Source: Macquaria australasica
Lineage: Eukaryota; Chordata; Actinopteri; Centrarchiformes; Percichthyidae
Direction: 5' to 3'
Assembly (NCBI GenBank): GCA_005408345.1
Contig: SEMN01000017.1
Coordinates: forward strand, 1,488,001 to 1,552,000
Length of the DNA: 64,000 bases
Shown: positions 1 to 12,500 of the stretch, piece by piece
How the letters are laid out: each line of letters starts with the position of its first letter
Numbering within the stretch: the stretch's first letter is position 1
The notes under the pieces: model-generated
Database searches by the model: none
Seen by the model: the letters and a program-made list of their open reading frames with translations, nothing else
Told to the model about the DNA's origin: nothing
Made by a program: the position numbers and the translations under genes

Positions 1-1037
1 ACGACTTCGTGCTCGGGCCCTAATAAGTAAAAGTGACTCGACAGACCCCCCTGGGGGCGTTCAGAGTATGTTGGGGGGCGCTGGAAGCAACATTTTTGAA
101 AGGTGGGCGGTGAGGTGTCCATGGGGGGCGTTTCAGTTTACACCAAAGATTCACGACGAGAAGAGTTGAAATCTGCAACTACTTTCAAATAAATACGGTC
201 TGCAACACTCTAAAACCTGCCAGTTTACACAATGCGAATAGACGAGACGGTGTCTCATTTCCACACCACGACTCTATAAAATGTCACCAACATGTCGTTT
301 ATTGTGTCAACTCAGGAAAATGGACGCTCTCTTCCTTGGTATCCCCCCGTGGAGGAAATGAAGAGTTTCTTCCTCTTGAAAGCATTCATTCCCACACCGT
401 GAACGCCGTGGTTATAAATTTACAAGAGGGGTCTTCCGCTGTCGGACTTCCCCTGAAAGCAACTTAGAGTCTAGCATCCAGACACACACTATATATAACA
501 CGATTTAATTCACATGACTTTATTGGCATGACTGCATACAAGACAACGTTGCGAAAGCATATTAACACAAACTATACAATCATCATAAACATAAACAGTT
601 TTTAAACCATATTAAAACCAGACACCTGCCACCTGACGAGCTGAGTCACAGCCGGCTTGATTCCGGCTGAGACGGCGGAGTTTACCGCTGCAACGTTTCT
701 CTGCAGCTTTCTAAAACACTTTCGTCTAGTCGTGAACTTTAAATCTTCATTAAACATCTTTTAACAAGTCTATGAATAAAAGGAAATGTGAAATCCCAAA
801 ACATGGGACATTTACCAGGTTTAATTTGCTTGGAATAGCACGAAATAATGTCAGACCAAACTCCATTCAAAAATCTGCTGAATTAATTCTGACCTATTCA
901 ATGCCAAAAAGTCACATGTTGGATAATAATAGACACATGTGCAAAAATAAATAAATATATTTTAAAAAAAGAAAAAAAACTGCACCGAGAACAATTTGGT
1001 GGTTACACTCATTGCAGGTGTCTGAGGCTCTTAGCGA
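1..1037. other. Upstream repeat-rich spacer, no gene seen
   Basis: I see no convincing coding sequence here. G-rich stretches near 45-130 resemble the G-rich DNA just inside the hAT end at 1960-1974, so this may be part of the same decayed transposon, but I could not find its left terminal repeat. The stretch near 505-600 looks like dispersed teleost repeat DNA. Small open frames here have no recognisable domain. Confidence 0.4.
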
Positions 1038-1340
1038 TTACCGCCTCTTCATGTACACCGACCACCTGAAGATGGTTAACGCCGACAGGGATGGGTGGTG
1101 CAGCCCTGTCAGGCGGACCTGACCGAATGCGAGCCCGCTATCCAGGTGCATCTTGTCGACATCCAGTGCGACAGCGAGGCCTAGGCTGCTTTCCGCACCT
1201 CTGGCTGAGGCAGCATGTGGGTCAAATATGCCCAGCGTTACCCGGCTCTCTGGGAGAAGACCAGGCTGTTGCTTCTTGCTTTCCCAACAACATATAATTG
1301 AGCAGGGATTCAGCCTGCAGTGCTGATTTCCTTTGAAAGT
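1038..1340 (+). pseudogene. Degraded hAT-family transposase, C-terminal (hATC) fragment
   Basis: Read on the plus strand in shifting frames, this stretch gives pieces typical of the dimerisation end of domesticated-type hAT transposases (ZBED5/FAM200/SCAND3-like): HLVDIQCDSEA, then MWVKYAQRYPALWEKTRLLLLAFPTTY, then EQGFS. The second piece corresponds to the family stretch that precedes the FxSTYxxExxFS motif. At least two in-frame stop codons (after CDSEA and after the following RTSG) and a frameshift near 1300 break it, so it cannot encode a protein. The family assignment rests on motif memory; the loss of coding capacity is seen directly. Confidence 0.7.
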
Positions 1341-1472
1341 TAGGATAAATCCTTGTTTTTTCCCCCCAGTAGCCTCAGACTTTTTCCTCAGTAGGCTGCT
1401 CGTTTTCAATTGGAACAATTAATAAGAATGCTCCTGTTTGGCATTTCTGATTGGCTGTTATCTAGCTGTTAT

Positions 1473-1563
1473 CACTGCAGCTGCATCTCTGCCCATGAGA
1501 GTCCATGCTGATGCCATAATGGCCTTGAGGAACATTGCAAAGAAGGAGCCCAGAATGGTGAAT
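1473..1563 (+). pseudogene. Vitellogenin exon 11 fragment, exact 91-bp copy
   Basis: These 91 bases are identical to 7231-7321 of the vitellogenin gene. That segment is the 3' 85 bases of exon 11 plus the first six bases of its intron, donor GT included. Similarity stops abruptly on both sides: on the left in mid-exon, on the right inside the intron. Because intron bases are included, the copy came from genomic DNA and not from mRNA. No neighbouring vitellogenin exons are visible around it. It lies between a decayed hAT transposase and a hAT terminal repeat. It could be a relic of a lost tandem vitellogenin gene, a recent transposon-borne or repair-mediated insertion, or an assembly artefact. 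Confidence 0.9.
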
Positions 1564-1677
1564 GTTACATTTCTAACCATTGCATTTGTTTAACACTCAT
1601 GAATATAATTTCTATTCATATGGCTTTTTTGCTCCCTGGGAGACTAATGATAATGATATTCCAACTGTCCAGTTAAG

Positions 1678-1800
1678 CTGTTGGGTCTCTGTAAATATAA
1701 AGAGTCGGTCTAGACCTGCTCTACTCGAAAAAGTGCCCTGAGATAACTTTGTTATGATATGGCGCTATATAAATAAAACTGAATTGAATTGAATTAAGAT
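1678..1800 (+). repeat. Teleost retroposon (SINE-like) 3' tail
   Basis: The stretch reads through a motif widely dispersed in fish genomes (GGCGCTATATAAATAAAA) and ends in short GAATT-type repeats, as a non-LTR element tail does. Upstream of it is the usual TCTAGACCTGCTCTA block. The element name is not certain. Confidence 0.65.
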
Positions 1801-1924
1801 CAAACTTGTTATTTGTCATTCACTGACATGCTTTTTTAATGATATAACACAGAAAAATAATCAACATTAATATTCAGGGAGGACAATTCGACTACATTTT
1901 ATTTTATGGGGGGTGGTTAGGGAC

Positions 1925-1974
1925 CTGGATAATGGGTAGGGGGGCACTGGCCCAAAAAAGGTTGAGAACCACTG
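1925..1974 (+). mobile_element. hAT transposon right end with terminal inverted repeat
   Basis: The reverse complement of 1960-1974 is CAGTGGTTCTCAACC, the classic end of Charlie-like hAT elements, followed inward by a T run and GGGCC. It probably marks the right end of the element whose transposase remains lie at 1038-1340. The left end was not found and may lie outside the window. Confidence 0.75.
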
Positions 1975-2085
1975 ATATAGCCCAACATCACAAATTTGCC
2001 TCAGGGGGCTTTACAATCTGTACAGCGTAAAACTCCCTCTGTCCTTAGGCCCTCGATTCGAATGAGGAAAAACTGAAAGAAATTA
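1975..2085 (+). repeat. Dispersed teleost repeat
   Basis: The stretch contains the block CAAATTTGCCTCAGGGGGC followed by TTTACAATCTGTACAG and GAGGAAAAACT, which I recognise as a common fish interspersed repeat. It abuts the hAT end at 1974 directly. The class (SINE or LINE tail) is unsure. Confidence 0.6.
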
Positions 2086-2727
2086 ATAAATCATGGTTCA
2101 CTGTAGGTACTGTCAGTAAAAGGCAAACCTCCAGTGTCCAGATCTGCAGTGTCTGGATTGAGATGTAAAATAATATACATTTACATTAACGACATTATAA
2201 GGGCTGGTAGTTTTTATATTTAAAAAGAGTTATCATAGATCTATAGAAATAAATCCACACCAACAAGAACGTAGATGACAGTAGATGCTAAAGGATTTAT
2301 TTAGTTTATATATGTGCAACTTAATGTTTTCTTACCAGCAAGTTATCATTAGTTATCATCTTTTTGGGAAATAAAATGAATAATAATCACTGGTTGCTGT
2401 TGTAGGGTTTAGCCAGAATTATTCAATAGTGTTAGAGCCATTCATACAAAAGATAAATATCTGTTAATAATTAATACTCTGTATTATTTAATTTGCTAAT
2501 GATAAATAGCTCTACACTGTATTTTCATTGTAAACAGTTGAAACAAAGAACATGGACTACAGAGTTTCACTGAAACACACCTCAACTTAGGTGGGCATTT
2601 TCATGAAATAGACAGAGCCACACTAACACTTAGAAAATAAACAAAGTAAACATTTTCTATCAATACATGGTGATAACACTTTCATTTCACAGTTGAATTG
2701 CTGTCAGACAGAAATGTCATGATATCA

Positions 2728-2744
2728 GTGGTCACCCTGACCAC
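2728..2744 (+). promoter_or_regulatory. Consensus oestrogen response element upstream of vitellogenin
   Basis: The bases GTGGTCACCCTGACCAC form a perfect palindrome with 7-base arms and a 3-base spacer. It contains GGTCA-CCC-TGACC, the exact core of the consensus oestrogen response element. It sits about 870 bases before the vitellogenin start codon. Vitellogenin is the textbook oestrogen-receptor target in fish liver, so the location makes functional sense. Actual binding is inferred. Confidence 0.8.
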
Positions 2745-3376
2745 AACAAATAAAGTGAACAAACAGCCATAGTCATGGTGCTCTCTTGTGTGAACTTTGA
2801 AATTGCATTTCAACAATACAATGAAGAGATGCTGCAGACATTCACATCATTCCAAAACTTAATGAATAGCACTGTTATGAATGTGGAAACTCAAAAATAA
2901 TGCAAGCCAACACCCAGGGTTTATATATGAGTATGGAGCATGCCAGAAGTTAACTGAATCAGTATTCTCTTTAGTTTAATAAAGATCTTGTTATTTCTTT
3001 TTCCCTTTAATTAAAAATGTTGGGTCCTATAATCGTTCAGTCAAAGAAAACCATACGTTTTTGTTTTTTTAAGTTTGAAAAAATATATAGTTTTTACAGA
3101 GTTTAACGCCTGATGTTTTTTAACAATATGTTTCTTTTGATAATTTGTTGGCCAATTTCATTTTCTTATTTTATATGTCCGATAATGACTACATATTTGC
3201 AAATAAGAGTGCATAGAGCAACTGTCAAAAGAAGGTAACATTTTCAAACAAAGTAAGGTTTATAGTAGGAAAATAGGGGTTTATTCTAAAGCATTATTGT
3301 AAAATGAATTGTGAGACACAGCAAACATTTTGAAACACGATGCTTAACTTTGACTTGGCATATCTGGGGAGAACAA

Positions 3377-3388
3377 GGTCAGGTGACC
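3377..3388 (+). promoter_or_regulatory. Imperfect oestrogen response element (2-base spacer)
   Basis: GGTCA and TGACC half-sites face each other with only two bases (GG) between them, about 225 bases before the vitellogenin ATG. The consensus spacer is three bases, so this would be a weak or cooperating site. Confidence 0.45.
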
Positions 3389-3565
3389 CTAACTTTTCAT
3401 CCACTGATAGACGTCCTGTCGCCCTCCCAACACAAAACCAACGTTTGTTTAAATGTAAAAGGTGAAATAACCTATCTATCTAACAGAGTGTATCGATCAA
3501 ACATGCCAGCAATCATATCATACCTTCATGACATCCTTGTTGAACTTTGTAAGCAGACATTTCTC

Positions 3566-3611
3566 TTTAAAAGGCTGCCTGTGGCTACAGACATTCACAA
3601 CCTCATCAGCC
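3566..3611 (+). promoter_or_regulatory. Vitellogenin core promoter: TATA-like box and short 5' leader
   Basis: TTTAAAA at 3566-3572 lies about 40 bases before the ATG at 3612. Transcription would then start around 3595-3600, giving a leader of little more than ten bases, as is usual for fish vitellogenin mRNAs. The start site itself is inferred. Confidence 0.6.
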
Positions 3612-6562
3612 ATGAGAGCCGTTGTGCTTGCCCTGACTCTGGCCCTTGTGGGTGAGTAAGATTTCTGTTCTCTGCGAAGGTTTGACTTTTTAAAAAAAAT
3701 GCAGTTTTTATCAGAAACTGTAAATAACTTTACATTTTGTATTTGGATGTCTTAAAATAATGCATTTGAAATTTGAATTTTTAACAAAGAACTTAAAGTT
3801 GAACGTTGTTTATCACAGCAGACCTAAACATGTATTTTGTAACTTGACTTTCAGGGGTTTTCAGTATTACTTATCTTCTCTGTTTTTATTTAAATATCAT
3901 TATCATTGCATTTTAACTTTTATCCAATTAATCATACTTCAATACAATGAACCACCTCCCCCAGTATAACTTTATTACAACAGCATTTCAAATATATAAT
4001 TTTACACTACCAGTAAAGTAAAAAAAAAAAAAAAAAATCCCCTATTTGATTTAAATCTTGAACAATACCAACTAGGAAAGAGAAGTATACTTTTCTTGAA
4101 CATTATTTAGATCTAATGGAAATTACTTTTGGTCACTCTTATTAAGCACCTGTTGCAAACTACATACTGTATATTTGTTGAATATTTGATGCTTTTATGT
4201 TACAGTGCAGGCTAAGTGGTTGATGTTTCCAGTGCTCCTGCTTTTAAAAGTCAGATTGTGACTTGAGAGCTTGATATATTACAATATAAAGTCTAATGCA
4301 ATTTAATGTAATACTGTAAATGCTTTAATACAAAGGTTTAGGCCTTTGGAGGAACTAAAAAAAAGGTGACAAGTGACAAAAACAGAGAAGGCAATCTATC
4401 ATTGCAACAGGTATGAGGAATATGAGATTAAAGATATCAGTATCAGAGTAACTATAGCAGCATACTGTACACTGGATACTGTACATGTATGAGACAAATA
4501 CACAGTATCTTGCCTGCTCAAGGTGTTTAATGAGAGGCAAAGATCTTGACCTTTTGCAATTAGATCTAGTTTATTTACAGTTAAAACAAAATCAAACATT
4601 TCTCACGTTCACTTTTACCTATTCATTATTTTATTTGTTTTTTACAATATAATACAATTTCATTACATTTTTCAAATTTAATTAAAAGAATTGCTAAAAA
4701 ACTACACATACAACTACATTTAATTGTTTCACCATTTACTTGCTGGATTATACATTTTCTTTAACTTTCATTTCAGCTGGTCAACCTCATAACCTTGGTA
4801 AGTTCTGTACTGTATTATAATCTTAAAGGACAGTTTCCATTTTTTCAAACAATATATGGAAACCCATAAATAAGTGAACACACAATGCACTGCAATATTT
4901 ACCACAGCTAAACTTACATGAAAGTGAATTATTTGGGTAAAATACAATCGATTTCATAATTTATGGTTCATATGATGCCATATATAACTCAAATAGTTTT
5001 AGGGATGAGGTAGAATACTTCTCACTGAGTGAAATTGTTCTTACAGCTCCTGATTTTGATGCTGGTAAGACTTATGTGTACAAGTATGAGGCATTGCTCC
5101 TGGGCGGTCTGCCTGAGGAAGGTTTGGCAAAAGCCGGGCTCAAAGTCAGCAGCAAAGTTTTCATCAGTGCCGCAGCTCAAAATATATACATGCTGAAGGT
5201 AAAGATCAAAATCATGCTCAAGCAACAATCTTTTTAGTTTTAAATTGCCAACTGCCCTGTAATAAATCTTATTTTTACACTCTAGCTTGTGGAGCCTGAG
5301 ATCTTTGAGTACAGTGGTGTCTGGCCTAAGGATCCTTTAATCCCAGCAATCAAGCTGACTTCAGCCCTGGCAGCTGAGCTCATGACTCCCATCAAGTTTG
5401 AGTATACCAATGGTGTTGTCGGAAAAATGTTCGCCCCTGAGGAAATCTCAACAATGGTGATGAATCTTTACAGAGGAATCCTGAATGTCCTTCAGCTCAA
5501 CATCAAGAAGACACAGAATGTCTACGAGATGCAGGAGGTTTGCCAAAGATCCTACAGTACTGATTATAAATCCATTACAGGAAGTTGAATCTCCGTAGTA
5601 AACCTACGCTTTTCTTATTAGGCCGGAGCTCAGGGTGTGTGCAAGACCCTCTATGCCATCACTGAAGACGAAAAGGCTGAACGCATCCTTTTGACAAAGA
5701 CCAGGGATCTGAACCACTGCCAGGAGAGGATCATGAAGGACACGGGGTTGGCATACACTGAGAAATGTGCAAAGTGCCAGCAGGTAGGTTCAAGCCCATT
5801 TTGTGTCATGAAGGTAGAAAATGTTGTATGATTAAGCAACTATGTGGTTCGTCTTCACAGGATTCAAAGAACCTGAGAGGAGCTACAGCATACAAGTACA
5901 TCTTGAAGCCAGCTGCAAGCGGCGTCCTGATCCTCGAGGCAGCTGTCAATGAGCTGATCCAGTTCTCACCTTTTACTGAGATGAATGGAGCTGCTCAGAT
6001 GCAGACCAAGTATGTCAATAGATACTGAAAATGTAATAACAGATTGAAGTGTTTGAATTTAATGGAGGTGCAGATAAACCTTTTCTGCATTACTTTCAAG
6101 GCAATCCTTGGTCTTCCTTGAGATTCAGACGACCCCTGTTGTACCCATCGAGGCTCAGTATCTTCACCGTGGATCTCTAAAGTACGAGTTTTCCACTGAG
6201 CTTCTTCAGTCACCGATTCAGCTCATCAAGATCAACAATGCACAGGCCCAGGTATCGTTTCAGACAGCTTTAAAAAATCAGTGAAGTCATGAGCAAAAAT
6301 ATGTGAATCCCTACAATATTAAATTACTTCCCCTTTAATCCTGTGTTCTTAGATTGTGGAGGTTCTGAATCATCTGGTTACCAACAATGTGGAGAGAGTC
6401 CATGAGGATGCCCCTCTGAAGTTTTTGGAATTCATTCAGCTCCTCCGTGCAGCCCGCTTTGAAGACCTGGAAATGCTTTGGAGCCAATACAGAACACAAC
6501 CTGCCTACAGGTGAGTATTTGAACATTTGAATAAGATGTAAAATAAAATAAATAAAAAAATA

Positions 6563-6596
<34 letters not shown>

Positions 6597-9500
6597 TACA
6601 GACTCACTCACTCCGTTTTCATCTTTCAGACAGTGGATCTTGGATGCCATCCCTGTCATTGGAACTCCTACTGCTCTGAGATTCATCAGGGAGAAATTCC
6701 TGGCTGATGACCTGACTGTTGCTGAAGCAGCTCAGGCTTTGATTGCATCTATTCACATGGTGACAGCAGACACTGAGGCCATCAGGCTGGTTGAGGTGGG
6801 TAAACCACAAAGCAACTTACTTTGTCGGTAATAAGAATTGAGGTATGACACATTTCTGATTGTTGCTCTCTTCTAGGCCCTGGTAGTTAACAGCAAAATA
6901 GTGGAAAGCCCAGTCCTGCGTGATATCGTCCTCCTTGGCTATGGTACCATGATTTCAAAATACTGTACTGAGAAGGCTGTCTGCCCTGCTGAACTTATAA
7001 AGGTGATATAATCTTGTTCTTTTCATATTAGTTCAAACTCTTCCACATATTTCTGGATAAGAAAAGGAGATCTTAATTTATCAGTTCCCCCAACAGCCCA
7101 TCCAGGACCTCCTTGCAGAGGCTGTCGCTAATGATGAGACCCAGGATATCATCCTGCTCCTGAAGGTTTTGGGTAACGCTGGCCATCCTACTAGCCTCAA
7201 GCTAATCACAAAGATCCTGCCCATACATGGCACTGCAGCTGCATCTCTGCCCATGAGAGTCCATGCTGATGCCATAATGGCCTTGAGGAACATTGCAAAG
7301 AAGGAGCCCAGAATGGTGAATTCTCAACACCAGAGTATTTCAGCCTTTTCTAGTTTTTACACATAACTCCATTCTGAATTTGCTTTCTCTTGTAAATTAG
7401 ATCCAGGAATTGGCTCTTCAGCTCTACATGGACAAGACTCTTCACCCAGAGCTTCGTATGCTTGCATGCATCGTGCTGTTTGAGACAAGGCCTGCAATTG
7501 GTTTGGTGATAACTCTTGCCAACATTGTCAAGACAGAGGAGAATCTGCAGGTAGCAAGCTTCACTTATACTCACATTAAGTCCCTGACCAGGAGCACCGC
7601 CGCTATCCATGCCTCAGTGTAAGAGCACTCTCTGATCCCCATTCATCATCAAGTCTATCTCCATGAACTGATGCCTTGTTACTCAGCTCTTTTATGTTTG
7701 CATTGCAGTGCTGCAGCTTGCAACGTCGCTGTCAAAATCTTGAGCCCAAGGCTGAACAGGCCAAGCTTCCGTTTCAGCAAAGCCATCCACATGGACGTCT
7801 ATGACAGTAAGGAGAATGTCACATCTGGTTTAAGTTTCTTTTTTTCTGTAGCATCAACTAACTGCATCTCATCAAACTCTTTCAGGTCCCTTGATGCTTG
7901 GTGCTGCTGCTAGCGCTTTCTACATCAATGATGCTGCCACTATTCTGCCCAGATATATTGTGGCTAAGACCAGCGCCTACTTTGCTGGAGCTGCTGCTGA
8001 TGTTCTGGAGGTAAAAGGAAAAGAAAACACCTGCCCTCTAAGGTATTCAATGTGTTATTTGAGAAATTATGTTTTTAACATGTTGAATGTTTCCTAGGTT
8101 GGAGTAAGAACTGAGGGACTCCAGGAGGCTCTTCTGAAAAACCCTGCACTTATTGACAATGTTGACAGGATGACCAAGATGAAGCGTGTCATTAAGGCTG
8201 TAAGCAATGAAAGACCAGGAAGTCGCAAATACAAGGATAGAATAGCATAAAATAGCACATGATAAAACACAGCAGGCTATTGATAAGTTGGAGTGTGTGT
8301 TTCATTTTTCCACAGCTCTCCGAGTGGAGGGCCCTGCCCACCAGCACGCCTCTGGCCTCCTTCTATGTCAAATTCTTCGGACAAGAAATTGCCTTTGCCA
8401 ACATTGACAAAGTCTTGATTGACCAGGCCATTGCTGTATGAGTCACTATCTGTCAACCTTAAGACCAATTTCATAACAAATTGCATATCACAATTTTTTT
8501 TCAAGGAACAATACTCATGATAAACTCTTCCCTACAGCTCACCACTGGACCCTCCGTTCAGGCATTTGGTAAGAATGCCGTCAAGGCTCTGCTGTCTGGT
8601 ACTTCCTTCCACTTTGCTAAGCCTCTGCTGGTCACTGAGGTGAGGCGTATCCTGCCTACTGCTGCCGGTCTTCCGATGGAGCTCAGTCTGTACACTGCTG
8701 CTGTGGCTGCCGCAGCTGTTCAATGTGAGTAGAAGCTAGAAAACATCTACAGTTACAGTCACAGTTAGCTTGTTACAAGTCCCACTTATCTCGTTAATCT
8801 AGTTTACCTTGAGCTAATCATAAAAGGTGCTGACTCGCTCGTGAAGTAGTCACAAACAGCCATTTGTAAATCCCAATACAGCCTTGACAAATCTTGACTG
8901 TTGAAAATACCTTAATAATATCTTATAAAGCCTAATATTATCATCTATACCAAATACTTTCTTTGTAAACTCACAAAAGCAAATGTCTATTTATCACGCG
9001 TCACATTGCTGTTCCAAAGAAAAAAGGTAACTGTGTGCTTGGCTTTAATAAAAACAACATTGAAGAACTGATGGGACATGGTACATAATATCATCTAATA
9101 GTGGAACCAGTGTGTTAAAAGTATTGTGCTAAATAGTGACACATGGGTTTTCTTAGTCAAGGCCACCACAACACCAGCTCTGCCAGAAAACTTCCATCTT
9201 GCTCACCTTCTGAAGGCGGACATTCAGCTTGAGACTGAGATCAGACCAAGGTAGGTACAACGTCTGAAACTCAAATAAGAAATTAGCCCAAAATATATTG
9301 TATCATGAAATGTAACACACAAATGTCCTCTCCTTCTAGCGTTGCTGTGAACACATTTGCTGTGATGGGGGTAAACACCGCCATACTCCAGGCTACCCTG
9401 CTATCAAGAGCTAAACTCAGCTCCATTGTGCCCGCCAAAATCACTGCAAGACTTGACATCAGCGAGGGCCACTTTAAGATCGAAGCTCTGCCTGTTTCTG

Positions 9501-12500
9501 TGCCTGAAAACGTTGCAGCTGTACAGTAAGCCTGACATTTTTAACTCAGTGTGTACCCTGATAAATATGAAACTTCTGTCACTTCTAAGATATATTTATC
9601 TTTAGAGTGATTAAGTTCTTGTTCTTTCAACAGTGTTGAGACTTTTGCTGTGGCAAGAAATATTGAGGATCTTGCTGCTGCAAGAATCATTCCCATCATT
9701 CCTGCCAAAGTCTTGCAGCCCATCTCAAGGGAGATTCCCACATCTAATATTGCTTCATCTGCTGCTAGTAGTTTGGTGAGCTTTAAACATTGTCTTTTAA
9801 GATAGCTACAACAGTATCTACACTTACAATATAATTAATATGTCTTTCTTTTCATAGTCAATGTCCTCAGAGATCATTCACCAAGATGTGGCAGCTGCCA
9901 GGCGCATGATGAAACCCAAAACAGCTCAGTTTGAGAAGAAATACTGTGTTAGCGCTGTTACCATTGGACTGAAGGGCTGTTTCAAGATTGCCACTGAAAA
10001 CGCTGCTTTCATCAGGGACATTGCCCTGTACAAACTGGCTGGAAGGCACTCTGTTGCTCTGTCTTTAAAACCAAGTAAGTATTGGGGGGGGAGTGCATTT
10101 TGTAGAAGCAGTGTGCACAAAGCAATTATTAATGGCATTATTTAATGATACTTTCAGTTGAAGATGAAGTCACTGAGAGACTGGAGATAGAGTTTCAAGT
10201 TGGACCAAAGGCTGCAGAGAAGCTCATTAAACAGATCAATCTGAGCGAAGAAGAAATCGTTGAGGGAAGACCAGTCTTGATTAAGCTCAAAAAAATCCTG
10301 GTTCCTCGTCTGAAGAATGACACCTCATCCTCCTCCTCTAGCTCAAGCCAGAGCTCCAGGTCTTCTTCTGTCTCTTCCAGCTCCTCATCTCGTGTCAGCA
10401 GCAAGGCCAATGATGCAGCTGCTCCAGTCAGAAGACTACGCAGCAGCAGCAGCAGCAGCAGCAGTAGCAGCAGCAGCTCCTCCAGATCTGTGAGCAGGTC
10501 TTCCAGGTCCAGCTCCGCATCCAGCCTTGCATCGCTCTTCAGTGCTAGCTCAAGTTCCTCTCGTTCTAGTGCTCGTCTCTCAAAGGTAAACACCTCAAAA
10601 TTGTTTTGTGACTTTGCATGGAAGAATATTAATGTGTCTACATAACACGGCAAGCGTGGAATCTGACAAAAATATTTCTTCTAAACAGCGAGTGATTTAT
10701 CGCCACAAGTTCCAGAAGAACCACAAGATGCAGGTACGTGTAAGATGGTGCTTCAAACAATGACAATGTATCTACAGCTTTCTAATGGTGACCTTTAACT
10801 TCCATACATTATTGTTGTAGGCTCTCACCTCTCAAGCCACCTTAGCAGCAGTTTCCATTAGCAGAAGCAGTGCCTCAAGCTTTGAGGCCATCTACAGACA
10901 GGTGAATCTTGGTCATCTTAAATAAAATAAAAAAATCCTTCTTCACATCTTTTCACTGATGGGTTTGTTGGTGTACTCACATGAATTAACCCTGGTTGTT
11001 CCCAAAGAACAAATTCCTTGGCAATGAAATTGCTCCTACCCTTGCCGTCATCTTCCGTGCTGTCAGAGCTGACAAAAAGAACTTGGGATACCAACTGGCA
11101 GTCTACTTGGACAAACCTACCGCCAGACTTCAGATTATTCTGGCTGCCTTGGCTGCCGATAACAACTGGAAGCTCTATGCTGATGGAGTTCTGCTTAGCA
11201 AGCACAAAGTCACAGTAAGATACTGTCTTATTATTATATCATAGATCTTAGGACATGAAATAAAAAGGATACCGTTAAAACAGCTGCCTTATCGTCACAT
11301 CTACTTTCTCTCAACAGGCTAAAATAGCCTGGGGAGCAGAACGCAAACAGTACAGCACTATGGTCACAGCTGAGACTGGTCTTGTTGGTCCAAGCCCTGC
11401 AGCTCGCCTCAAAGTGGCCTGGAACAAACTGCCTTCTGCCATTCAGCGCTATGCTAAGAAGTATGAAACTTCATACGCTCTGTCTTTAGCCTTCTCACGT
11501 GCAATACAGACTATGTAAAATGTCTGACATTTGGAAATTCTTTTACAGGGCGTATGACTACATTCCTGCTTCCATGCTGGATGGCTTGATTCAAGAAAAG
11601 AATGCAAACAGCGCCAAGCAGCTCTCACTTACAGTGGTTGCCACATCTGACAGGACCTTTGACTTCATTTGGAAAATACCAACAGTATGACTAATTAAGT
11701 AGTTCTCCCAAAATATAAAGTCATATTTGTTTTTACTTTTTTGTTCAAATAATTGTTAATTATTCTGTCCACAGCGTACTTTCTATAAACTGGCTTTGCA
11801 TCTTCCCATCGCTCTGCCACTTGATGCAATCGAAGGTCTAACCCCCTTTGATGACCTTGCTGATAAAGTCCACTACTTGTTTGCAAAGGCTGGTGCAGGT
11901 AATGGATGACCTTGTTGTTTAATATGAAATGCACTGGCATTTATCTTTGGTTGTGTGCCAAGGAATAAATCTTTTATTTCTTCTTTACAGCTGAATGTAG
12001 CTTCAGCAGAGACACACTGACCACATTCAACAGCAGGACATACAAGAACGAGAGGCCGTTGTCTTGCTACCAAGTTCTGGCACAGGATTGCACCTCTGAG
12101 CTGAAATTCATGGTTCTGCTGAAGAAGGATCACAATGAACAGAATCATATCAATGTGAAAATTGTTGACATGTGAGTGTCAATTAAAAACAAGAATAAAA
12201 CTGTGGTTTTCATCTATAAGCTGACAAAACTAAATGTTTTAATTTCCGCACTTGTAGTGATATTGACCTGTACCTGAAGAACGCTGACATGATCGTGAAG
12301 GTCAATGGAATGGAAATACCCATCAACAACCTGCCATACCAGCATCCCACAGGTTTCTATACACATTCATCCCACCCTCAATCTTATACTGCAGCAGCAA
12401 CACACAAACTATACATCATGGTCCCAGTACTGCAAAGTTGTTACATTATTTGTATGTAATGTATTTAAATTAGCTTGAAGTAAATGATTATGAAACTGAT

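Noticed and set aside
1038..1418. 126-residue open frame on the minus strand
   Set aside because: The recognisable hAT transposase pieces are on the plus strand, so this frame is a shadow.
10195..10653. 152-residue leucine-rich open frame on the minus strand
   Set aside because: It is the antisense of the phosvitin serine codons; the low-complexity codons simply lack stops on both strands.
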